Shown here in pieces: positions 8,574 to 16,670 of a stretch of 64,000 nt of DNA. Location of the stretch: NCBI RefSeq assembly GCF_011764485.1, contig NZ_AP022848.1, positions 834,001 through 898,000 on the forward strand, read 5' to 3'. Source of the DNA: Bosea sp. ANAM02. GTDB lineage: Bacteria > Pseudomonadota > Alphaproteobacteria > Rhizobiales > Beijerinckiaceae. Under the pieces are notes generated by a model, which searched no databases, was not told the DNA's origin, and saw nothing but the letters and a program-made list of their open reading frames with translations. Positions within the stretch are counted from its first letter, which is position 1. Each line of letters begins with the position of its first letter. Both the position numbers and the translations under genes were made by a program.

Positions 8574-10745
8574 TTGAGGCGCGAAGAGTTTCGATCCTGG
8601 CTGGAGCCAAAGCATTCGCCGAATGCCGTCAACACAGGTCTCAACACGGTTTTCCGTATCGAGCGGCATTTGGCTGAGCTGGGTGTGTCCTCCAGCGATC
8701 TTGATGCAGCGTTTACTGCCGACGGCCTTGAGCAAGCCCGTCTGGCCCTTGAAAGCGTACGTGATGACGCCCGCGCTGGTGGCGAGCGGTTCCGCATACT
8801 CATGCCCGATGCGACTAATCCAGTGCCGAGACTCCATGGCCACCTTTACTGGCTTCGTCGGTACGCCGCCTTCAGTAAGGGCGAACTGGTCGATGCCGAC
8901 GAGGATCCGGTTGCTCTCTTCGACGGGAATGGCAAGAATTTCAGGCCGGTTCGGATGAAAAGCCGTGCTTCAGGAACCGAAGCCTACCGGATCAAGCCGG
9001 AGGGCGCCTCCAACGAGACCGACGACGCGATTGAGGAGCAGGACATCGTCGAGGTGGCGCGCGCGCTCCTTATCGACGGTCGCGCCGTGCGGATCCGGGA
9101 GGTCGGCGTCAATGGGACCAGCTACATGAAGTTTCCCGGAAGGCTTGTCGCGTACCGGCTCCGTCCGGACATCGCCGACGCGCTCGACCTTCCAATCGAG
9201 GGCGGGAGCCGCCCGGCCGCAACCCAGTCCGAAACTCCCGTGCTGCTCTCAATGCCAGACCCCACCAACCTGATCCTCTACGGCCCTCCCGGAACCGGAA
9301 AGACTTACAGGACCGCCGCAGAGGCCGTGCGGCTGTGCGACGGAGCGGTCCCGGATACGCGCGAGGCGACAATGGCCCGCTATCGTGGGCTCTCTGAGGC
9401 GGGGCAGATCCGCTTCGTCACCTTTCACCAGTCCTACTCCTACGAAGATTTTGTGGAGGGCCTAAGGCCGCTAACCGGTGCGGGCGAAGACGCAACGGGT
9501 TTCCGGCTGGAGCCACGGCGCGGCATTTTTCGGGAGATCGCAACCCTGGCGGAGCAGGCGCGCAAGAAGGGCTCGCCCTCGGCCCCCTTCGACCTCAACG
9601 GGCGGCGCGTCTACAAAATGTCGCTCGGCCGGGCCGGAAGCGAGGACCATATCTACGAGGCCGCAATCTCGGGCGGTTACGCGATTCTAGGTTGGGGCGG
9701 TTCCGAGGACTGGTCGGATCCAAAATACGAGAACTACCAAGCGGTGTTCGATCGCTGGAACCAGATCGAGCCGGGCACCTCGGGCAATGCGGGCAACATC
9801 GCCCAAATCTGGCGCTTCCGCTCAATGCGGGTGGGCGACCTCATAATCGTCTCGGAGGGAAACTTGCGGTTCCGGGCCATCGGCGAGGTGACCGGTCCCT
9901 ACCGCTACGATCCAGCAGACGTCAGCGGCTACGCGCATCGGCGGGACGTGCGATGGCTCCTAGTCCTCAGCGAGCCGCTGCCGGTGGAGGAGATTTACGG
10001 CAAGCAGTTCTCGCAGGCCTCTTGCTACCTTCTAGCCGACGACCACCTGAAGCGAGAGGCCCTTGCACGTCTACTGCCGGGCGGTCCTGGCCCGGACACA
10101 CCGGCGCCGCCCGACCAATTCGTGCTGGTGATCGACGAGATCAATCGGGCTAACATTTCGAAGGTCTTTGGCGAGCTAATCACTCTCATCGAGCCGGACA
10201 AGCGGCTGGGGCGCCCGGGGGAGATCACCGTCCGCCTCCCAGCGTCCGGCGATAGCTTCGGGGTGCCCGACAACCTCCACATCGTCGGCACCATGAACAC
10301 CGCAGACCGATCGATCGCGCTCCTCGACACGGCCCTGCGCCGCCGCTTTAGCTTCGAGGAGCTCATGCCCGAGCCAGAGCTTCTCGCTGAAGGGAGCGAG
10401 CGGTGTGGCATTGACCTGGTGGCGCTGCTCTATGGGATCAACGCTCGCATCGAGTACCTCTTTGACCGGGAGCATCAAATCGGCCATGCCTACTTCATCC
10501 ACTGCGCGAGCCGAGCCGACGTTGACGAGGTGATGCGCCACCGGGTTATCCCTCTGCTCGCCGAATACTTCTACGAGGATTGGAGCAAGGTGGCCCTCGC
10601 GCTTGGCGATCCGGCGGGCGAGCTCTTCCTAGAGCGAACCGCGCTCAAGCCGCCCTCCGGTCTCGCAGAGGAGGGGGCCGAGGAACGCTCGCGCTGGTCC
10701 GTCCGGGCGGCGTTCGCCCCTAACGCTTATCAGGCCCCTGCGTGA
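8574..10745 (+). CDS. mcrB: McrB-type GTPase of a modification-dependent McrBC restriction system, with inserted EVE/YTH-like domain
   Basis: McrB reads modified DNA and translocates with NTP hydrolysis, activating the McrC nuclease. The start is TTG at 8574. The N-terminal 220 residues form a family-variable recognition region. Walker A is GPPGTGKT at 237-244, Walker B with the McrB signature is FVLVIDEINRANISK at 516-530, the sensor region is GTMNTADRS at 572-580, and LDTALRRRF follows. Between Walker A and B is an extra segment of about 150 residues (338-490: YKMSLGRAGSEDHIYEAAI ... GYAILGWGG ... RVGDLIIV). It resembles the EVE/YTH-like modified-base reader fold; that assignment is by pattern only. 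The gene overlaps mcrC by four bases and is intact. Confidence 0.88.
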   Translation: MRREEFRSWLEPKHSPNAVNTGLNTVFRIERHLAELGVSSSDLDAAFTADGLEQARLALESVRDDARAGGERFRILMPDATNPVPRLHGHLYWLRRYAAFSKGELVDADEDPVALFDGNGKNFRPVRMKSRASGTEAYRIKPEGASNETDDAIEEQDIVEVARALLIDGRAVRIREVGVNGTSYMKFPGRLVAYRLRPDIADALDLPIEGGSRPAATQSETPVLLSMPDPTNLILYGPPGTGKTYRTAAEAVRLCDGAVPDTREATMARYRGLSEAGQIRFVTFHQSYSYEDFVEGLRPLTGAGEDATGFRLEPRRGIFREIATLAEQARKKGSPSAPFDLNGRRVYKMSLGRAGSEDHIYEAAISGGYAILGWGGSEDWSDPKYENYQAVFDRWNQIEPGTSGNAGNIAQIWRFRSMRVGDLIIVSEGNLRFRAIGEVTGPYRYDPADVSGYAHRRDVRWLLVLSEPLPVEEIYGKQFSQASCYLLADDHLKREALARLLPGGPGPDTPAPPDQFVLVIDEINRANISKVFGELITLIEPDKRLGRPGEITVRLPASGDSFGVPDNLHIVGTMNTADRSIALLDTALRRRFSFEELMPEPELLAEGSERCGIDLVALLYGINARIEYLFDREHQIGHAYFIHCASRADVDEVMRHRVIPLLAEYFYEDWSKVALALGDPAGELFLERTALKPPSGLAEEGAEERSRWSVRAAFAPNAYQAPA

Positions 10746-12022
10746 TCCGCAGAACAGTGTCCGAATGGGGCCGGATGACCTATGGCCCCGGTGACGGGCA
10801 GATCGACGAGGCAGCAGCAATGCGGCTGGCTGCAGTCGCTCGGGCGCTGCCGCTCGGGGGCGCCGACGGAAGCGGGATCATCAGCCTCGGCCGCAAGGAA
10901 CTAAGGGCCGTCCAGGCGGTCGGCATACTTGCGGCCGAGGGCTGCGCGCTTGAGATCCTGCCGAAGATCGACAACCTCGACAATGGAGGCATTCGCCGCC
11001 AGCTCGTGCATATGCTCGCCGTGACCCACGACCTAGAAGTGTCCGCGGGGACGCTGGCCTCACTCGACTGGCAGCGGGATGATCTCATAGAGATCCTCAT
11101 CCGCCTGTTCGCCCAGATGTTAACCGAGGCGGTGCGCAGGGGCATGCCGAGGCGCTATGTCGGCAAAGAAGAGGACCTGTCCGTCTTGCGCGGCCGCCTC
11201 GACGCTACGCGACAGTTCACTCGGCTTGCCGCTAGCCCCCAGACCCTCGCGTGCCGGTTTGACGCGCTTTCCGCCGATATCGCGCTGAACCAAATTATGA
11301 GAGCAACAGTGCTTCGCCTCCTGACACTCGCTCGCGGCACCGAGACTCGTCGTATCCTCCGGGAGCTCGCCTTCGCATACGCTGACATCACGCAGGTCCC
11401 GGTCGAGGCCTTGCGCTTCGATGCCGTGATCCTCGACCGCACTAACGCCCGCTGGCGCGACCTTCTGGCGCTCGCGCGGCTACTGCTCGAAGGACGCTTC
11501 CAGCGCACCTCGACAGGAACAGCGGCTGGGTTCTCCCTGCTATTCCCGATGAACGAGCTGTTCGAAGAGTACGTCGCACGATTGCTGGCCCGCGTGATGA
11601 TAGGCAGCGGGCAGCGCGTGGTGGCGCAGGGCGGCCTGCTACATTGCCTTGAGGATTCAGTAAGCGGCGCCCGAAGGTTTCGCACAAAGCCCGATATCTT
11701 GGTCAAACGAGATATCTCAACCACTCTCGTGATCGACACAAAGTGGAAGCGCCTCGCGCCGGTCTTCGAGGATCCGAAGCAAGGGGTTTCCCAATCCGAT
11801 GTCTATCAGATGATGGCCTATGGTCGGCTGTACCGATGTGCGCGGCTGCTCTTACTCTACCCTCACCACGCGAGGCTCGGAGAGACGCCGGGTTTACGCG
11901 GCCGCCATCGGATCATCGGCAGCAATGATGAGCTTCTCGTCGGCACTCTCGATCTCAGGCAACTTTCGACGGTGCCGGAGCAGCTCCGCGCGCTGGTTTC
12001 GCATTGTCACATTGGCACTTAG
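10742..12022 (+). CDS. mcrC: McrC nuclease subunit of McrBC
   Basis: The 426-residue protein is the endonuclease partner of McrB. The N-terminal part is a McrB-activating region; the C-terminal PD-(D/E)xK nuclease shows KPDILVKRD (D318), VIDTKWK (D332, K334) and QSDVYQMMAYGR near 351-362, all characteristic of McrC. The start is GTG at 10742, overlapping the mcrB TGA (GTGA), so the two are co-translated. Length and motifs are normal, so the pair is probably active, unlike the neighbouring type I locus. The 195 bases downstream contain no recognisable gene. Confidence 0.92.
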   Translation: MIRRTVSEWGRMTYGPGDGQIDEAAAMRLAAVARALPLGGADGSGIISLGRKELRAVQAVGILAAEGCALEILPKIDNLDNGGIRRQLVHMLAVTHDLEVSAGTLASLDWQRDDLIEILIRLFAQMLTEAVRRGMPRRYVGKEEDLSVLRGRLDATRQFTRLAASPQTLACRFDALSADIALNQIMRATVLRLLTLARGTETRRILRELAFAYADITQVPVEALRFDAVILDRTNARWRDLLALARLLLEGRFQRTSTGTAAGFSLLFPMNELFEEYVARLLARVMIGSGQRVVAQGGLLHCLEDSVSGARRFRTKPDILVKRDISTTLVIDTKWKRLAPVFEDPKQGVSQSDVYQMMAYGRLYRCARLLLLYPHHARLGETPGLRGRHRIIGSNDELLVGTLDLRQLSTVPEQLRALVSHCHIGT

Positions 12023-12217
12023 GCTACCAAACAGACCGAGGGGTCGTGCCTTTGGCAAATAGTCCGAACATGCACCGCCCACGTAGCCACCTCTCGCAGG
12101 ATTCCGCTTGCTTTGCCACAAGGCCAAATGTTCGTTGGGGTTGTCTCACGCTGACGCGGTGATGGGGCGCCGCTACTGGTTCGCGCGACGGGAAGTCTGT
12201 GGCTGATGTTTTGGCTA

Positions 12218-13096
12218 TCAGGGCCTCTTAGGTTGCCACTCACCCGCCAGCTTCTGGGCTTCCGCGATTTGCGCGGGCGTCATGCGCTTTGAAATGCGGT
12301 CTCTGAATTTCGCAGCATCTTTATCGCCCTGTGCGGCCGATAAGTTGAACCACATATGTGCGCGTACGAAATCCTGCGGTACGCCCTCACCATTGTGGTA
12401 GGCGAGACCCAGAATGCCTTGCGCGGGGGGGTTACCTTGGTCAGCGGCGAGGCGAACCCACTTCACCGCCTCGCTGTGGTTCTGCGGCACGCCCTCTCCA
12501 TTGCGATAGATTACGCCGAGAAGGCGCTGCGCGTTGGCGTGGCCTTGGTCAGCGGCGAGGCGAAACCACTTCACCGCTTCGACGTGGCTCTGAGGCACGC
12601 CCTCGCCGTTGCGGTACGAGAGGGCGAGATTGATCTGTGCGCTGGCGTCGCCTTGGTCAGCGGCTAGGCGAATCCACCTCACCGCCTCAGAGAGGCTCTG
12701 CGGCACGCCTTCGCCCTTTCGGTACATGACACCGAGATTATTCTGCGCGTCGGCGTTGCCTTGGTCGGCCGCGAGACGATACCACCTCACTGCCTCAGCG
12801 TGACTCCGCGGCACGCCCTCGCCCTTGCTGTATGCGTAGCCGAGACGGACTTGGGCGGGAGCGTGACCTTGGTCGGCGAGCGGCCGCAAAAGCCGCACAA
12901 CAGTGGCGTAGTCGCCCTTCTTGTATGCGTTGGCAGCGTCCTCAAGCGGACCAGCAGCCACGGGTGTAGCAAGGCTCAACAGCAGCACAATAACGGCGAG
13001 GGCTGCGCGCGAACCTGCGGTCCCAGTCGATGGCTCCGAAATCTGATGCCGTCTACTTTCGCTTGCCCGCCCGTTGCCAGGATGCTCGCCGCGCAT
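12218..13096 (-). CDS. Secreted Sel1-repeat (TPR-like) protein
   Basis: The protein has up to 292 residues with a hydrophobic segment at about 30-48 (AALAVIVLLLSLATPVAAG) followed by a likely signal peptidase site. Six consecutive 36-residue Sel1-like repeats follow, each with the pattern AVRWxRLAADQGxAxAQxxLGxxYxxGEGVPQ. Sel1 repeats are helical protein-interaction scaffolds. Internal Met or GTG starts nearer the signal sequence cannot be excluded. It is transcribed towards mcrC and convergent with it. A role in defence is not indicated; it looks like accessory cargo. The repeats have little nucleotide divergence, suggesting recent internal duplication. Confidence 0.85.
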   Translation of the reverse strand: MRGEHPGNGRASESRRHQISEPSTGTAGSRAALAVIVLLLSLATPVAAGPLEDAANAYKKGDYATVVRLLRPLADQGHAPAQVRLGYAYSKGEGVPRSHAEAVRWYRLAADQGNADAQNNLGVMYRKGEGVPQSLSEAVRWIRLAADQGDASAQINLALSYRNGEGVPQSHVEAVKWFRLAADQGHANAQRLLGVIYRNGEGVPQNHSEAVKWVRLAADQGNPPAQGILGLAYHNGEGVPQDFVRAHMWFNLSAAQGDKDAAKFRDRISKRMTPAQIAEAQKLAGEWQPKRP

Positions 13097-13356
13097 GCCA
13101 TGGTTTTCCTGTGCTCGCGCCCACCGTGCGCCATCCTAGCACGCATGTTGCGTCGCGGCTTTATAGCGATCGCCTACTCCGCTTCACACCGCCCGTGCTG
13201 CACCCATCCACCGGCGCGACGATGCGAGGTCAAGCGATGAGACCAACTGTCCTACTCGGTCTGTGTGAGATGGACGAGTACGGGAAGGGGGAGAGACTTG
13301 GTTTCATTTGGGTATGCCTTTCGTGATCCAGCAATTGCCTGGTTCATAAAATATGT

Positions 13357-13385
13357 TTGACAATCCAAATTAAACCATCAATATG
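13357..13385 (+). promoter_or_regulatory. Probable sigma-70-like promoter of the recombinase gene
   Basis: The -35-like TTGACA at 13357-13362 is followed by 17 bases and AATATG at 13380-13385 (or TATGGA at 19 bases). The stretch 13340-13400 is visibly AT-rich against the high-GC surroundings and lies directly upstream of the recombinase start at 13418. The rest of the 321-base gap 13097-13417 shows no other gene. Confidence 0.45.
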
Positions 13386-13417
13386 GATACCATTCTAAGT
13401 GAACCAATGAGACAGAC

Positions 13418-14032
13418 ATGTTTGTCCGGGCCTATCTCCGAGCCTCCACCTTCGAGCAGGATGCCACCCGAGCACGCGAACAAGTCGAAGCCTTCGCCGC
13501 AGAGCGTGGCCTCGCCATCGCCGCCACCTATGTCGAGAACGAGAGCGGCGCGTCGTTCAAGCGCCCGGAGCTGTTCCGCTTGCTGGCCGACAGCAGGCCC
13601 GGCGACATCCTCCTCATCGAGCAGGTGGACCGCCTATCCCGCTTGAACGCGGATGACTGGTCCAAGCTGAAGGCCGAGCTGGCCGCTCGCCATGTTCGCG
13701 TCGTCGCGCTGGACCTGCCGACGAGCTGGGCCATGGCCGACCCGAAGGCCGTCGAGTTCACCGTGCGCATGTTCGACGCCATCAACGCGATGATGCTGGA
13801 CATGCTCGCGGCCGTCGCCCGGAAGGACTATGAGGACCGCCGCCGCCGGCAGGCGCAGGGACAAGCTAAGGCTAAGGCCGAGGGCCGCTATAAAGGCCGA
13901 CCGGCCGATACCAAGCGTAATGATGGCATCGCATCGATGCTCAAAGCCGGCATGTCGTGGTCGAAGGTGCAGGCGGCTACCGGATGCAGCCGAGCGACGG
14001 TGGCGAAGATCGCGAAGATCGTCAGGCCCTGA
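13418..14032 (+). CDS. Small serine recombinase (resolvase/invertase family)
   Basis: The 204-residue protein has the catalytic N-terminal domain of serine recombinases: Ser10 in RAYLRASTFEQD, the VENESGASFKRPEL region with conserved Arg, and EQVDRLSRL at about 68-76. The long helix follows (about 115-145) and ends in a basic stretch, GRYKGRPADTKR, leading to a C-terminal helix-turn-helix (SWSKVQAATGCSRATVAKIAK). Length fits resolvases and invertases of about 180-210 residues rather than large integrases. It could resolve cointegrates or invert DNA within the surrounding element; no obvious res site was identified. Confidence 0.9.
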   Translation: MFVRAYLRASTFEQDATRAREQVEAFAAERGLAIAATYVENESGASFKRPELFRLLADSRPGDILLIEQVDRLSRLNADDWSKLKAELAARHVRVVALDLPTSWAMADPKAVEFTVRMFDAINAMMLDMLAAVARKDYEDRRRRQAQGQAKAKAEGRYKGRPADTKRNDGIASMLKAGMSWSKVQAATGCSRATVAKIAKIVRP

Positions 14033-14144
14033 TCCGTCATCCGTGTCACTGTCACTCTGAGCAGCGAAAGCGCGTCACGCAACGTTGTGGCCCGGCGGGC
14101 AGGTTGGGCTGGGCGGGATCAGGAGACGGTAACCGGCGGGGCCG

Positions 14145-14870
14145 TCACGCCTCGTCAGCCATAGCTTCCAGAGCTGCTACGGGATCATCGGCAGCGAGTG
14201 CCCCGAAGAGCTGCTTCGCCATGCCGATCAGGTCATCGGGCGAGTGACCTTCGCTTCGCTGGTGTTCCTCGTGGGTCTTGATGCGGAAATGATCAAAGGC
14301 CCCCAGCTTGTCCATCCAATCCATTTGTAGGCGCTCTTCGGTCAGCCTGATCTTCGCTATGTCGAGCTGAGTGTGCACGTCGTTCCGTGCCTCTGCCTGC
14401 TCTTGAAGGCGGGCGAGGTTCCGGGCGCGGGCTTGGCGTGCGATATCGCGCTGGGCGACCAGCTTATCCACGGTTTGGGCGCGGACCCGCTCTACTGCAT
14501 GTCGTTCGGCACGGACTATGACCTCACGGGCCGTGCTGGGGTGGATATTCAGGTGCCGGGCGATCTCGGAGTAGGTGTAGCCATCGTCAAGCATCAGCAT
14601 GACGGTCCGCAAGCGGCTCTCGGCATCGGTTTGGGGGCGTGTGCGGTGCCGGACGGCAGGGGCGTTCTGGGGTGGGTCTTTTGAAATGGCCGCGCAACCC
14701 GTTGTAGCGGGTGTCCCAGCCGGTGCGTCCGTCATATGCATGCGGTTATGCCGGCTAAGCGAGTTCCGGTTCAGCGCCGGGAACTCGGCCTCGATAGCGC
14801 GAAGGCTGGTCCCAGCCCTGAGACGGGCTTCCGCCGCGAGCCGTTGCGGCGACCTGCACACAATACACAT
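14145..14870 (-). CDS. HTH-containing hypothetical protein, phage/element type
   Basis: I do not recognise a named family. The start at 14870 (MCIVCRSPQRLAAEARL) is chosen because it lies two bases after the stop of the upstream gene; a longer start would overlap that gene by about 50 bases. The 241-residue product begins with a CxxC element and an LRAGTSLRAIEAEF helix pair, then a second helix-turn-helix at about 97-120 (TYSEIARHLNIHPSTAREVIVRAER), then a long charged helical region. Two DNA-binding-like segments plus a coiled C-terminus are reminiscent of small terminase or replication-initiator accessory proteins; that is only an analogy. Confidence 0.6.
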   Translation of the reverse strand: MCIVCRSPQRLAAEARLRAGTSLRAIEAEFPALNRNSLSRHNRMHMTDAPAGTPATTGCAAISKDPPQNAPAVRHRTRPQTDAESRLRTVMLMLDDGYTYSEIARHLNIHPSTAREVIVRAERHAVERVRAQTVDKLVAQRDIARQARARNLARLQEQAEARNDVHTQLDIAKIRLTEERLQMDWMDKLGAFDHFRIKTHEEHQRSEGHSPDDLIGMAKQLFGALAADDPVAALEAMADEA

Positions 14871-14872
14871 GG

Positions 14873-15196
14873 CTAGGCGGCGGCGCGGCGCCGGACAACG
14901 ATGTGCGAGAGGATCGCGAGGCATTCCCCATCGGGATCACCAGCGGCGATGTCGGCCGGGTCTGCCCTATAGACCTTGCCTCCGCTGCGTGCAGCGAACC
15001 GTTCCAGTTCGGCCGTGACAGCATCGTAGAGCCGGCCTCGCGTGGTCACCGACATGGTGACGCCATGCGTGATGGGGTCGGGGTGCTCCATGAATGCGAT
15101 GGTGGCGCCGATCTGGCGCAACTTGTCGGCGATAGGGGCAAGGTCGGCGCGGATAGCCTTTGCGCGTGCCTCCGGGTCAGGGTCACAGATAGCCAT
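14873..15196 (-). CDS. Hypothetical protein of the mobile-element gene cluster
   Basis: The start at 15196 (MAICDPDPEARAKAIRADLAP) is preceded by TAGGAGCC, a good ribosome-binding sequence; the longer frame to 15277 lacks one. The 107-residue product is mostly alpha-helical and charged, with no motif I recognise. It ends two bases before the next gene, so the two are coupled. Function unknown. Confidence 0.6.
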   Translation of the reverse strand: MAICDPDPEARAKAIRADLAPIADKLRQIGATIAFMEHPDPITHGVTMSVTTRGRLYDAVTAELERFAARSGGKVYRADPADIAAGDPDGECLAILSHIVVRRRAAA

Positions 15197-15323
15197 GGTA
15201 GTGGCTCCTATCGGGAAGAAAGACCGGGGGCCGAGCCCGTGAGATACTCGACCCCCTAGGGGCGCCCGATCCGTCAAGACGGGCTAGCGGCGGGGCAACA
15301 GAGGGGGAACCCCGCCGATCTGG

Positions 15324-15821
15324 TCAGAGCTTGCAACGCCAGTAATTGCCGGCGCGGGGCTCGATGAAGCCGCGCTGGGCGGCCTCACGGAGGATTTCCT
15401 CGGCCCGCTGCGTCGTGACGCCGATGGCCTTGCCGATATCGCTGGCGAAGCACTGCGCCGGGTTGCCGCCCATCGTCGTGCAAGCGCGGCAGATGACCGC
15501 GACGACCTCCAACACGGGAAGGTCTGTCACTCCCTGATCGGAGGCCAGCTTCCGAACGGCGGCCGGCAGGCGATCCATCCGGGCGGCGCGCTTGTCCCGC
15601 AGGGCGATCTCGCTACGAAAGGCCGGCTGATACAGGTCTGCGAGGGAGCCGGTTCCGCTGGTCGGCATGGCCGGGGCGCCGGACTTGGAGAAGTCGAACT
15701 TCTGGCCGCTCTGACTAGCCGCGCCCCCAAAGAGCGCGGTGGTGGCAGCGGCGCGGCGCCGGGCGGAGCGGTCCGTCCCGGTGTCGTGGGGCGTGAGGTT
15801 CAGGAAGCCGGTGGGGATCAT
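15324..15821 (-). CDS. Hypothetical protein with C-terminal winged-helix-like segment
   Basis: The 165-residue product has a polar, Ala/Gly/Ser-rich first half (about 1-60) and a helical second half ending in SDIGKAIGVTTQRAEEILREAAQRGFIEPR, a pattern typical of winged-helix DNA-binding modules. The start overlaps the stop of the upstream ribbon-helix-helix gene by one base (TGATG). It may be a regulator or replication accessory protein of the element; no family name can be given. Confidence 0.55.
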   Translation of the reverse strand: MIPTGFLNLTPHDTGTDRSARRRAAATTALFGGAASQSGQKFDFSKSGAPAMPTSGTGSLADLYQPAFRSEIALRDKRAARMDRLPAAVRKLASDQGVTDLPVLEVVAVICRACTTMGGNPAQCFASDIGKAIGVTTQRAEEILREAAQRGFIEPRAGNYWRCKL

Positions 15822-16015
15822 CAGTGCGTGTCCTTCTGTTCGGGGGCGCCGCCGTTCACGAGAGCCAGCCCGCGCTTGAGGAGATCGACGATGACAGCCG
15901 ACCGGGTGGCGGAACGGCCGGGCGCCTTCGGGATGCGACGGGCGAAAACGAGGTGGTCCACGCTCTTCACCAGCTCCACCGGGGCGCGAACCGAAATGCG
16001 GGTGGTATTGAGCAT
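15821..16015 (-). CDS. Small ribbon-helix-helix-like protein
   Basis: The 64-residue product starts at ATG 16015 (MLNTTRISVRAPVELVKSVD); an in-frame TTG at 16066 would add 17 residues of non-conserved sequence. The beta strand TTRISVRAP followed by two helices, with SATRSAVIVDLLKRGL at about 36-51, fits the ribbon-helix-helix fold of CopG/Arc repressors. It heads a leftward gene cluster, overlaps the next gene by one base, and palindromes lie just upstream (16080-16170), consistent with autoregulation. Confidence 0.6.
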   Translation of the reverse strand: MLNTTRISVRAPVELVKSVDHLVFARRIPKAPGRSATRSAVIVDLLKRGLALVNGGAPEQKDTH

Positions 16016-16670
16016 GACAAGGTTTCCATCTGAGTAAAACCTACGGTCGAACTGGAGGGCAGTCAATATCTATCCGTTGCAACCGGGTGCAAATATTGCC
16101 GTACGAAGACAGTCTACTTGTCTAAAGTTTGTAGACCGTAAGTAAGGCTTGGACGAAGTCTTCGTCAACCGCCAACCTCAGTAGCCTGCGACGCCGAACA
16201 CTCGAACGGTGGCGCGCGGCGTGAACAGGCGCGACCGAGCAGCGGAATGGAAGGCAGTGGTCGAGGGAATGGGAAGCTGACCCCATGTAGTCTCCGGCAG
16301 CTGGCCCCGTGCTCGTTCGCATGCGCGACCGTGCACGCGCCCATGTGCGGCCACGTGCCTGCACATGCACGCGCCCGTGCTCGCTCACGCGATCACGCTC
16401 GCGTCCCTGTGCGGCTACGCGCGGTTAGAAGACGCTCTTGGCGGAAGCCCTAGGCTGCCTCACCTGCAAGGCAAAAAAGCTCGTGAACTTGCAACACCTA
16501 GGTGTTACACACGTCGCCGTGTTGGTGGCCAAAAAGCCTAGATTTTACTGATTTCTTAGGGTGTTGAGCCCGCTCCCTTCCGGGACGCCATGTCCACGAC
16601 GATGGATCGCAGTCAATGTCCTGGCGATGTCCGTGTGCCGCCTATTCGGCACAGGCGCGAGATCGCTGCC
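16016..16670. other. Non-coding stretch with palindromes and an alternating Pu/Py tract
   Basis: No credible gene is seen in these 655 bases. Features present are TTGCA-6-TGCAA at 16078-16093; the perfect GACGAAG-T-CTTCGTC palindrome at 16152-16166; a CpG/CpA-rich tract of repeated GTGC/GCAC/CGCG steps at about 16310-16430 with TGCACGCGCCC occurring twice; and the 14-base palindrome AACACCTAGGTGTT at 16493-16506. After about 16560 the sequence becomes ordinary chromosome-like, so the right boundary of the accessory region may lie here, but no attachment repeat was found. Confidence 0.5.

Noticed and set aside
16122..16388. Minus-strand small protein in the non-coding stretch
   Set aside because: The frame is His/Arg/Ser-rich, overlaps the alternating tract and has no ribosome-binding site.
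16440..16620. tRNA or tmRNA 3' end as island attachment site
   Set aside because: No acceptor stem or T-arm sequence (GTTCRA) can be folded here, and no second copy of any flanking sequence was seen on the left.
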